Shown piece by piece: positions 48,700 to 59,235 of a stretch of DNA of 64,000 nt. Within the stretch, counting starts at the first letter, position 1, and each line of letters opens with the position of its first letter. The DNA lies in NCBI GenBank assembly GCA_018907035.1, contig JACCIC010000015.1, positions 4,569,501 to 4,633,500 on the forward strand. Reading direction: 5' to 3'. Source of the stretch: Sycobia sp. Sy_11 (taxonomy: Eukaryota > Arthropoda > Insecta > Hymenoptera > Epichrysomallidae). The notes below the pieces were generated by a model that searched no databases, was not told the DNA's origin, and saw only the letters and a list, made by a program, of their open reading frames with translations. The position numbers and the translations under genes were made by a program.

Positions 48700-49250
48700 T
48701 TAGAATAATTAGAATATTGCCCAATATTGTTATTGCCCTCATCATCATCGCCGTCAACTGTGGCGTCACAACCATGTTCGGGTTGAACGTCACCGCCCCC
48801 ATTCCCGTTTACTACATCGCTGGAATATTCCAGAACGGATACAATATGAGTTTTATTGAGTATGAAAGACTCTATGTGGGTGAAAAGAGAGCCTAAATGA
48901 ACTTAGAGAGGTGTGAAAAAGGGGTTGTGCCATTAGTTCGGTCCTTCAAAGATTTCCCACATTTTATTTTCGCTGAAATCGAGGGTTTCTCTCGAGGCTG
49001 GATTTGAGCTCTAGTGGGGGGCTATATTTATGTTAGAGATGGCAAAATGTGTAACGAACTTATACTCAAATGTAGTAATTTGTTGGCTAAAGAAAGGGAG
49101 CCCATCACGCCTCGTTGATAATTGAACATAATTAAGGGTCCCTTAATTTTGAAAAAGGAGGGCAAGCGATGATAAAAGCGATGTGCTCCCTTGTTGCAGG
49201 ACAAAAAGATCCTAGCACGCAGTTCAATCCCGAGAAGAGATTATTATTAT
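48700..49250 (-). other. GC-richer patch, probable relic of unknown origin
   Basis: About 550 bp with markedly higher GC than its surroundings. On the minus strand a frame after a stop reads GSLFTHIESFILNKTHIVSV and continues into a Gly/Asp/Asn-rich acidic tail (VDGDDDEGNNN) near 48,730. It looks like a decayed coding sequence, perhaps from a mobile element, but I cannot place it. Confidence 0.3.
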
Positions 49251-50902
49251 TAATAAAATAACGGTAAGTAAAGAATGCTTAGCTAGTTTCACAAAAGTAT
49301 TATTTATTAAGTAAGTATTAAGTAAATATTAAGTAAAAACAATATTAAGTAAAAACAAGGATGAAAAAGAAAATTAACACTATATCTTTTTAAGACACGA
49401 ACGCGACGAACTTTAAAAACGATTTATTGACTATGGTTTTTGTCAAATTAATTTATTAAATATATTTTAGATATTATTTATGTTATATTATATTAAAGTT
49501 ATTTAAATTTAATTAAATTTAAATTCAGATTGAGTGATTGTCGTTTCTTTTATTTAAGATTCTTTGACGTAATCTTTTTTCCTTGTCATCAACAAAACAT
49601 GTACTAAATACCTAATATTGATAAAAACAGTCAGTATCATAATTTAATAATTATAATTAATAAAGTGTTTCATATACAAACAAATTTAATTTATTAATAA
49701 TGTTTATATCAGCCTAATGGGAAATATTAAGGATAGAAATTGTAAATTTAAAATAATTTATTTCCGCTTGAGTAAAAAAAATTGTATCCTTTATAAATAT
49801 TCATTTGGAACAGAAAAAGAATCAGAAAATAAGGATAAGTATTAAAAGTAGATAAAAGACTATAATTTAAAAAATCTTTAAATGATTTAAGAATATGACT
49901 AATATAATTATTTTAAACATCAAAAATATCTTATACTATATTTGTTAAGATATAATATACAATATTTCTGAAGACGCAAAGGTGTATATCATATCGGTGT
50001 CAAATGCTCAGACGATTATATAATCAGGATTAAGGAAGAAACAGCAGATTCAAGAGTGTGACATATTTAACACACGTTACTATAAAAACAAGCATGTGAT
50101 TACAAGACAACTAGAAAATCTTTTAAATAAACCAAATAGTTTTACCTGCACGGGTATATTCTATTTAATTTGAACTAAAAGATATAAAAAGAGATAGATA
50201 TAAGCCGTTTTAGCAAGTTGAAATGATTACTTTTCGATACAAAAATATGTCATTTCAAACCTAAAGTAATTTAATAATTCACAATGTACTCAAATTATTT
50301 TTTAGTTTATTTAGAAAAAAATGTATGTCAATTAAAATTTTATTTGATGTCTTTTTATTTTAGGCCAACCTTACTATCTCCACTGTTACGCCAAATGAGC
50401 GGCCCCTCTACTTTGTTTATACCCCTTTCCACCTGACGCAGAATATTGTTTGACTTCGTTTGACTTCGTTTGCTGTGCCTGAAACTACTGTCTTCGATAC
50501 AGTACCAGCTATCTTTTAAAACAATGATACAATCTTTTGTAATAATCTGATTCTGATCAAATCCAAAAATTAAAAATATCCGGAATAATTTTGATTAAAT
50601 TCATGCGTAGTCTACGATAAATTATATGTTTTTGATAATATAATTTTGTTTTGTAAGAATGATACATTTCGTAAATAAGAAAAAAAATTCCAGAGGCTTT
50701 CGAAACCTGCAACAACAGCAAAAAATAATCTGTAAAGAAAAAAAATCTTTTTTAAACGCAAAAATAATAGGTTTATTAGTATTTTCATGTTAAAATATTA
50801 CCAGATTCTGAAAGAACATAGAATAGGGAGTTGGAAGTTTTCTTTACAAAACTACAATTTTACACTTTGTAAGGGGATATCGGAGTAAGAATTAACAATT
50901 AT
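49251..50902. other. AT-rich intergenic DNA
   Basis: Nothing recognised. Confidence 0.45.
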
Positions 50903-51634
50903 ACTAGGGGTATTCATAAGTTTCTCTACTTTGACGTTTCTCTCAGACGCCACCTAGTGGACTTAAACTAATCATATTTTCAATTTAGATTCTATCGATA
51001 AGAGCGGAATTGGTTTTGGGGTCAAGAATACTTTTTTCTGAGTTATTTACTTATGAGTGTGCAGATGGTGAGAAGATAGCACAAAAAAATATGAAGAAAG
51101 CGAACTCTTAAAATGGCAAAAATTTAGTACTCTGTTGGGAAGGTTATACCTACGGTTTTTTCGGGACGAGTTAGGTGTTTTATTGGTCGATTTTCTTGAG
51201 CTAGGTACAACGATTAATGTAGATAAATCCTGTGAAGTGCTAGAAAAGCTTAGCAATGTCATTAAACGGGAGCGCCCTGGAAAATTATTTAAAAAAAACT
51301 CTCGCTTATCCATGATAACACTAGACCTCATTCTATCAAAAAAATATAAATCATACTTCAGAAATTCAATTGAGAAATGTTCAACATCCAGCTTAATCTC
51401 CTGACCTCGCACCAAGTGACTATTTCCTTTTCCCAAAGTTAAAAGACAGTTTGTGTGGCTAGCACTTCATGCCATTTTGCAAACAGATACAAAAAATGTA
51501 TTAACATTCAAGGCGACTACGTAGAAAAATAGTTTAAGAGTAAAAAAAATAAAGTTAAATTACTTTTATAGATTAAAAATATTGTTTTATTTTTGCCTGA
51601 ACACAGGGTAACTTACTTTTTGAATACATCTGAT
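50903..51634 (+). mobile_element. Internally deleted mariner with eroded terminal inverted repeats
   Basis: The left end GGGGTATTCATAAGTTTC (near 50,907) and the reverse complement of the right end (ATGTATTCAAAAAGTAAG, near 51,630) are imperfect inverted repeats. The plus-strand frame 51,135-51,404 encodes ELGVLLVDFLELGTTINVDK and the following Tyr-less LKKL/RPGKL region. This is the mariner block after the first catalytic Asp. Further on PRTK and FPKVKRQF correspond to the region around the third catalytic Asp after a frameshift. The N-terminal DNA-binding domain is gone, giving a 0.73-kb dead element. Confidence 0.7.
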
Positions 51635-52354
51635 AATTATCGAGATAATCGTAATAATCACCAAGAGAAAAAAACGATACTGTTAAAATTTGTGCAAAAT
51701 GAAAACTCAGGCCCAAAGTTGGAAAATACAAGATGAGGTACTAAACAATGTCTGTAACAAACCGCGTCATAACACGAAGCATATTTTTCTTGATTAATCC
51801 ATATTGAGGCAAAAATAATGTGAAAACGCTATTTAGCGAGATAATTACTATCAAAATCCAAATTGGACCCGAAAATTACAAAACACTATGAGAGTTGGTT
51901 TTATTATGAATCGTCACGAGCTCTACTTTGCGATCCCCATTATTGAGTTTTAAGATAAATTATTTTCAATTCCAAGTTACTACGGATCATAATAATTTAT
52001 TAATAAATTAAGAAATTTCTATTGAATACGATCAGTAACTTAAAAAGAAATTATTCTTATTAAAAAAAATGTATTAAATAAAAAATTACTTTACTTACAA
52101 TTTGTCACAGTCTAAAGGGGTCGTACATAAAATATTATGAAAACATAAATAGAGCAACATTAAATAACATAAAAAAATCACCATTATACAGCAATATATA
52201 CTATTAGTAAATTAACAGTTTATTGTACATCTGATATGAAATTAAACGAATGAGTAACATACTTTACTCATCATACATTATATATCGCCGTTTTTAAGCG
52301 ACAACCTCGTTTCTTTTTTTATTATTATTTCGAAACTTTTTTCCAATTTACCTG

Positions 52355-52355
<1 letters not shown>
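51635..52355. other. AT-rich intergenic DNA
   Basis: Nothing recognised. Confidence 0.45.

Positions 52356-52408
<53 letters not shown>
52356..52408. repeat. (GT)n microsatellite
   Basis: About 26 GT units. Confidence 0.95.
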
Positions 52409-52410
<2 letters not shown>

Positions 52411-52722
52411 CTATAAATTGCAGAAAATGATTAACAATGTTTATACTCTTTTCTGTATCAAAATATATTTGTGTAGAGTAAATTAAGGAGATATAATATA
52501 TTTGTCATTGTTATTGATATTAGAATAAAACGCATTTACAAATAGCATACATAGATACACATAAAATTTGAAAAAATGTTACACAACACACGTAATTTAT
52601 TAATACAATACGGCTTCCTCTTGGTAAAATTGAGAGCAATAAATTATCGGCCAATGATACACACCGATTGCATATATGTGTATATATACGTTTCTGCACC
52701 CTCTCTGCCAATAGCGCGAGGT

Positions 52723-53019
52723 TCATTCCTTCTTCACCTTCTTGCATCCGTTGCAAATGCAGTCGCCGTCGTCGTCGTCGCAGTCGCCGCCCTTGCACGA
52801 CTCGTTGATGCAGGCCTGCTTGCACTCGCTCTCCGTGTATATGATGCAGTCCTTCTTGAACGTGGTCGACTTGCGCGTCACGGTGCCCGTCGAGTCTAGT
52901 AAGTACTTGCTGCTGCTCGCATCGGTCGTTACGTAGTCCATGGATAATGCGAGGTCGACGTAGCAGAGGGCAACGACGAGGGCGAAAATCAGCGCGAGGC
53001 CGGATAACGACGTTCGCAT
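52723..53019 (-). CDS. Small secreted cysteine-rich protein 4 (CS-alpha-beta-like family), GC-rich copy
   Basis: 98 residues, single exon. The signal peptide MRTSLSGLALIFALVVALCY ends near Ser 26 and includes one Cys at 19. The linker is Ser/Thr-rich. The domain has Cys 58, 66, 70, 75, 80, 87, 89, 92 in the same spacing as the other three, with an acidic run DDDDGD between the fifth and sixth cysteines where the others have mixed residues. The tail is KKVKKE, as in protein 2. Third codon positions are mostly G or C, unlike the AT-rich paralogues. This could reflect translational selection for high expression or a distinct history. The family promoter motif is about 225-255 bp upstream. Confidence 0.87.
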   Translation of the reverse strand: MRTSLSGLALIFALVVALCYVDLALSMDYVTTDASSSKYLLDSTGTVTRKSTTFKKDCIIYTESECKQACINESCKGGDCDDDDGDCICNGCKKVKKE

Positions 53020-53081
53020 GATTATATATATTTTTGCGCGTACGTTTTTCGAACTATACGATATTTTGATTTGGTTTTTTG

Positions 53082-53084
53082 ATA

Positions 53085-53115
<31 letters not shown>

Positions 53116-53117
53116 TT
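53082..53117. repeat. (TA)n-T(n) microsatellite
   Basis: About 13 TA units followed by a T tract, in the 5' leader region of cysteine-rich gene 4. Confidence 0.9.
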
Positions 53118-53242
53118 CTGAAGTCGATCGTTACTTTGGTGTTTTTTGTTCGTTTGTTTTTTGTATAAACGAATTTTGTTCGAAACGGATATTACTGCTG
53201 AGTTTCCAAAATGCGCACGGAGGTGACGCCGATCTCTCCTCG

Positions 53243-53278
53243 CGCTGTATATTATAGTCAAAACTAAACCGTGTCAAT
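53243..53278 (-). promoter_or_regulatory. Family promoter motif, cysteine-rich gene 4
   Basis: Minus strand reads TTGACACGGTTTAGTTTTGA and then CTATAATATACAGC. TTGACACGGTTTAGTT is also in the gene 2 motif. The TATAATATA box stands at the same spacing as the TATA-like box of gene 3. Confidence 0.65.
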
Positions 53279-56200
53279 GTCGTTTAATCTTAAGCAGAGT
53301 CCAATTTAGTCAGTATACAGAGGAGATTACGATAGGCCTGTAAGAGGCATTTTCATTATCTTAAAAAAATAAGAAAAAAATTAAGAAAAAACAAAAACAA
53401 CGACAGAAAAACATATGTTGTCGTATAAAGTTAAAATAACACGCGTGCGAGTTCTTAAGGACGTATCAAACGTGGGATGTCGTATATGATTTGCGGGTGT
53501 TTCGAGATACTATGCTGACGGTGCATTGTGACAAATTTTTATACGAAAATTTGTAATTTTATGATCGAATATAATGTCGATATTATTTATTAATTATTAA
53601 AATCGTTGCTTAAATAAATGCCTAATGCAACAGGACCTCTTCACTTTTATTTCTACAATAATATATAGAATAAAATATTTTTATACTTTTCCGTTCGACT
53701 TTCTCTTAGTTTATTGTACATATATCTCTATTTATTATTAAATATTTTATTAGAAGCTTCAATAATAAAGTATGGAAATAAAATTTATAAATAATTCGCC
53801 ATTAATTCTTTTTTTATATACATATATAGTGATACATCAATAATTATATATAATTATTATTAGTTCGGATATTGAGTAGGTTGTTTTATCATTTTTTATC
53901 GTTCAGTTTATAAGGGGAAGTAGATAATACCAAACGCTTTTGGAAATCTAATATTTTTAATTGTCATTCTCATAAGAATAATTTCATTTTTTATAATGAT
54001 ACTTTTTTTTAATATAAAGTAATAGATATTCCTACAGCTTTTGACGAAAGAATTAGTCAGATTAAGTTTTTAAAACAAAAAAAAAATTAATGTAATGAAT
54101 AGTTTTAAAAACTTCTCTTTTCCATTATCCTATACGCTATACATTCTCCCATCAAGCTCAATGATTCGCCAATCTGATACACAGGTTATATATGTAGATA
54201 TAAGGGGCAATAATTGTGCGAGACGTTGGTTGAGGCAAATAGAAGATTTGGTAAGTATGATGGTGAAGGTAGTCAGGTTGTGCTTTGTTAATAATATATT
54301 AATGATTTTTTTTAATATTTTTTTTATTTTATTTTTTAGTATATATGTCATCATTTATTAATAAGTTTATAATACAAGATACAATAATACATAAAAAATA
54401 TAAGAGAACACAAATTCTGAACGCTTTTTGCTCAAAATGTTGATACTTTTTCTTAAGAAAAACGATAAAGTAGTAAAATACGCGAATATTTATTTTTATT
54501 AAATAATCAATGTAAGAATAATTTCATTATAATACAAAGAAATAATGTTACTTATATACAATTTAACAATTAAAAAGGGCAGTAAACTAGTATCTGTCGA
54601 AATGTTGGGCAGCAAAGTATCAGCATCGTTATTTCATTCTCATCGATAGCCACGCTCATTAAGATAAACCAATAGCGCTAGTTTTTTAATGTGAAAAGTC
54701 TATTCGTATAAAAATACATAAATGAAGCGTATTAATACAATTATAATAGTACTCTAATAGCTTATGGTGTCATTTTCCAAAATAAAATTAATAAAGAAAG
54801 TTATATACTGTGTTATAACACTAAAAAATAATATGAAGGAAGTAAAAATCTCAAATTTCATTATATAATGATCCTATATCTTATTATATTTTTAAAAAAA
54901 ATTTAAATATATGGGTTTTTTGAACATTTTTAAAAATAAGCACCAATTTTTCTGAAAATTTATATACTTATCTCTTAAAATAAGAAACGTTATAAAATTT
55001 CAAAAATATATGTTGCAAACAAATATTGTAAAATCAAAAAAGAAAATCTCTCGTATAATACAATATATATGCGCAAGTGTATGTATCTAGTCTCTGATAT
55101 CACATATATAGAGCATGTAAAATTATTTTGGTGTTTAAATTTGAATTTTAACAACTGGGTAAGCAGAAATCTACAAAAAATATGTTGAACATATATTGTT
55201 ATTATATTTCAAAGATATCAGCAGTGAATTATTTATCAAGGAAATGAGTGACCTCAAAATTAACCTGTTTTGGCCTGTTTTGGAGAGTGTAAATGTAAGG
55301 AAAGAGTATGAATGTGAATTTTACAAATCTTAAAAATCAAACCTTATATTTATGGATTGGAAAATCGCCAAAATTAAAGAATTTGAAAAATCCTAATAGA
55401 TAGAGAAATTATTCTATCTATCTATCAAATTGACCTTAAAAGATATATTAAATATATTGTGGTGACCGACAAGGACTAGTGACTTACGAGTTGTAAATTT
55501 ATCCCCAAGAGCGAAAACTTGGTGAAAACATCTCTAAAAATATTGAAATGTTTCATTCAATCATCTGAAAATATAAAATAACTTTTTACAATAACTTTTG
55601 TTGACTAGCAAATAAATAATAATCATATAAACAGCCCCACATTTATTACTATCCAAATTGATAAAAACCTTATACTTTTATTATCAATATCTTTAACTCG
55701 TAGAAATATATAAGGTACCATTAAAAATTATGAAGAAAAAAAACAGAAAGCTATAGCAGTTGCTCATCTTAATGTTTCGTAAATCGTAACTTATTGATTC
55801 CAAAAATATATATTTATATCTTGTCTATTTAATTCTCTATGAATCGCGTTAATTTTCTAGAGCCCTTCTCCAATATTCTACGATAATATCGCGTCGCGTT
55901 TCATAAAAGTCGGACTTAATCATCGACATTAAACTATAATCGCGCCTCAGCAAACTTCAATCTCCATTTATAAAATTTTATGTTATCACAGCACGAAAGA
56001 GGAACCGTAAAGACCGAAACTAAATTCCTTTTTTTATTCGTTTTTTTTTGCCCAATACACTTTCTTTATCCTCATCAACCCTTAAAATGGAAAAGTAACC
56101 TGAAAAAATCCTTAAAAGAAGATATGAAATTTTAATAATGAGATAATAGATTTAAGGGCTTAAGATATTGAGGCTTTGATAAAAGAAGGGTAGTTTGTGA

Positions 56201-56485
56201 GCTTTGAAAATGTTAATAGTGATGATAAACTTTAGTATATACTTGATGTATGTATAGAAATAAAATAATAAAAAATTACAGACACACCTTTAGATAAATT
56301 TTTCTATTTTTAAGGGTAAATAGGGGTAAACTCAGAGGTAAACGAATACGATTAAATAGCATGAAATAAAGATTATTTTGCATTTATCATTTTTCATTCA
56401 GAAGTTATATTCGGCTTAAAAATATAGAGACTGGTTTTGCAGTTCTTCTTTCATTTTTCAGTTTTATTTATATTATATTTTCTAT

Positions 56486-56542
<57 letters not shown>

Positions 56543-57693
56543 TGCTATATTAAAAAACTATATACGATTTACCATTTAACTACTACACTATATGTATAAT
56601 TTTTTACAGTTTTTCTACGATTAGAACCGATAACATAAATATGTTTGTTAATTTCCACTTGACCTACTATTAACTTCCAAAAAATCATAAATCTTTTCCC
56701 TATAAATAAATGCTCTAAATAACGTACATATTAAAGGCGAACAGAATAGGTTTTCCTATTTCGTTTATCGTAATTCTCTTTGATACATTTAGGACATTAG
56801 ATAAATTTATTCAAAAATTATATATTAATTTATTAAATAATATCTAAAAATAATCAGTAATGAACTTTCAAATAAAAATGATTACAATCTCTAAACATAC
56901 TTTTAAAAAATTCCAAAAAAACTCCAAAAAATTCAACAAAGTTAATAGACATTTGGCAAATACAGGCACATTGAATTTACATTGTTTGACGGTAAATAAT
57001 TCACATAAAATAACTGATTTATTAATTATAGATATAACACTAACAAAACTTATTGATAAATGCGTATATATAAAGTTTATGTCTTTTTACTGTTTGTTTT
57101 AATTTGCAAGAGTTTTGTGCGAAGGGAATGAATATTGTTTCTTAAGAATTATTTGCATGATACCAAAGCTTCAATTATTTATTATTTATATCTGTTATCA
57201 CAATGATACTTATAAACACAGTCGCCATATATGGCACAATCTTGTAATAATTACACACGTGCCGAATAAATCAGAAATGTTTATTGTAACAGCACGTTTT
57301 GTTTATATAGAAACTATATATTCTTATTATTGGATAAATAAAATAATCTAAAATAGAAATGTGTTCCAATTATTTATCACAAGTATATAGTCTTTGTAAC
57401 TAATTAACCTTTTTTTTATAGGCCTATAATGTACTCTAAAATACTTTTCTTTCTCCATTAAAAAAATAAAGTTGTACACATCGGCATGTTCAAAAAAATA
57501 CACGTTTAAAAATATAAATAAAAATAAGAATTTGGCTTGGATCGATCAGTCTATTCTTAATTGTGTAAGTGTCAGATTACAAATAAAGTAAAACTTATGT
57601 ATGTACAATAATAATATTTAACTTAATAATATAAGAAAATGTATATGAGAATTGTTTATTTAATTATTATTAAGTGCGTCATCAAATAGATAT
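53279..57693. other. Gene-poor AT-rich DNA
   Basis: 4.4 kb with no supported gene. Small frames (for example 54,095-54,361 and 56,860-57,102) have amino-acid content expected of random AT-rich sequence. Confidence 0.45.
56490..56536. repeat. (TA)n microsatellite
   Basis: About 23 TA units. Confidence 0.9.
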
Positions 57694-57843
57694 ATGCCAA
57701 TATTCGTAATACCAGTTCCAACAGAAAATATTAATGGTGAAGAAATTTGGTATTACCACTATACTCGGGGTATTTGTAATCTAATACAAGAAATTTTTGC
57801 TAATGAACCATTCGGTAAAACGTTTATTATTCTACGCTTATGA
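57694..57843 (+). CDS. Short frame with non-random look, unrecognised
   Basis: 49 codons starting MPIFVIPVPTENINGEEIWY and ending in a TGA. The mixture of Pro, Gly, Trp, Glu and Tyr is unlike the Lys/Asn/Ile-dominated random frames around it, and an acceptor-like TTATTATTAAG precedes it. It may be a terminal exon or relic; no family is recognised. Confidence 0.2.
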   Translation: MPIFVIPVPTENINGEEIWYYHYTRGICNLIQEIFANEPFGKTFIILRL

Positions 57844-58019
57844 TCTCATCTATAAAAATTTAGAATAATCCTTTCTACTCTCTTTCGTATAAATAGATAC
57901 ATTTGAACTAATACACTGTTAGTGAAATTATTCATAAGCTTAGTCTTATTCATAAGAAAATTTTCTACTGTTAAATGATTTTAATTATTTAACTTTAATT
58001 TAATGTTAGGATTTGACTT

Positions 58020-58779
58020 ATAAATTTTTGGCTACCGCCCCTGACATACAGCCCTCTGAATTTATGCTTGTCCAGAACAGAAAACATCTGCGAACAAGTA
58101 TGGCTATCAACGCGAGTGTTATCTTTCCCTCGGACGAAAAAATCTTAAAAACTACGGCATGAGAGATGTCCTACGCATCACCTGAGAAAGGAGCTATGGT
58201 CCAAGATTAGCTAGCCAGAAATAATCGCAGTTAGGCGTTTCGTTAACAGAAATAACAACATATGAGTCTAACCCCAGGACGTCAACTATTTTCTCTAAAC
58301 CTGAACTGATGAAAATGTTGAACAACCGAATAATTGATTGCTAAATCTTGCAACTCCAGTAGGACTGTTATCTCCTCGTCGTTCTGCATGGTTTGTGCGA
58401 GTGAACGAGGTCTTCTCCCAGAAAGAAGTGATGGAGGAACTAAATCCCAAAAACCTTCCAGTAACAGAGAAAGTCTGACCTCTCATAGTCATCAAAAAAC
58501 ATGCTCCGAATACTATAACATCATCACATTCAAACGCTTAATCGCCTCTGTATTAAAGTAGTGTCCAAGCGCAAGAAAATCATCCGCCTCAGGCCGTCCT
58601 CGTTAATAGGGCATACGCGTCTGCAATTCAAGGTAATGCAGCACCTTTTCCCGCCGCTCTTTCTAAACTTTTCCATCTCTTAACTGCTCCGCTTCAAAAA
58701 CAGTAAAATAACCACCACAAACCTATCGTGGAGCTCATCCATGTCCAAAACCATCGTAACTACTTCATCGATTAACCAG
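58020..58779. other. GC-richer patch, probable transposon-derived relic
   Basis: Composition is clearly higher in GC than the flanks and there are fragmentary frames on both strands (for example minus 58,495-58,295), but no conserved motif. It lies beside a mariner relic and may belong to the same nest of insertions. Confidence 0.3.
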
Positions 58780-59090
58780 TGTACCGTGTTCGGTATTTTC
58801 ATATTCGGTACGTTTTCATGAAAATGAAGCATTCGGGTTTTAATAGCTCGTAGTACATCACACCATACTGGTTCCACCAAACACAGAGCATTGTTTTACA
58901 ACCAAAGCGATTTAGCCTTACAGTCAATGCCCAGCTTCAACAAGTGAAAGTCATGTTTTTTTCGCTTCAGGTTCTGAAAATAAATCTATTTTTCATCCCC
59001 TGTGACAATTCGATACAGAAAAAATTTTCTTTGAAACTGTTGAAGCAGCATTTCACAAACCGTTTTTTTATTTTAATTTGTCTATCATTC
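58780..59090 (-). mobile_element. Mariner transposase relic
   Basis: Minus strand: LNDRQIKIKKR, then FVKCCFNSFKENFFCIELSQ (mariner MLLQRYKRKSFLHRIVTGDE), then RLNRFGCKTMLCVWWNQYG and VMYYELLKPE (mariner TMLCVWWDQKGVVYYELLKP). The first catalytic Asp block is degraded and stops interrupt the frame. A different mariner lineage from the neighbouring element at 59.2-60.6 kb, though in the same orientation. Confidence 0.7.
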
Positions 59091-59172
59091 AGTTGGTGAT
59101 AATAATTATATTTATAATTTATATTTTTGAAGCATCCTATATAGTCATATAACTACTTTATATGGAGAAGAC

Positions 59173-59176
<4 letters not shown>

Positions 59177-59227
<51 letters not shown>
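59177..59227. repeat. (GA)n microsatellite
   Basis: About 25 GA units, ending about 10 bp from the left terminus of the full-length mariner. Confidence 0.95.
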
Positions 59228-59235
59228 TTTTTCAG

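Noticed and set aside
52520..52899. Frames in other phases over cysteine-rich gene 4 on both strands
   Set aside because: They arise from the GC-rich composition of gene 4. Only the 52,723-53,019 frame has the signal peptide and family cysteine spacing.
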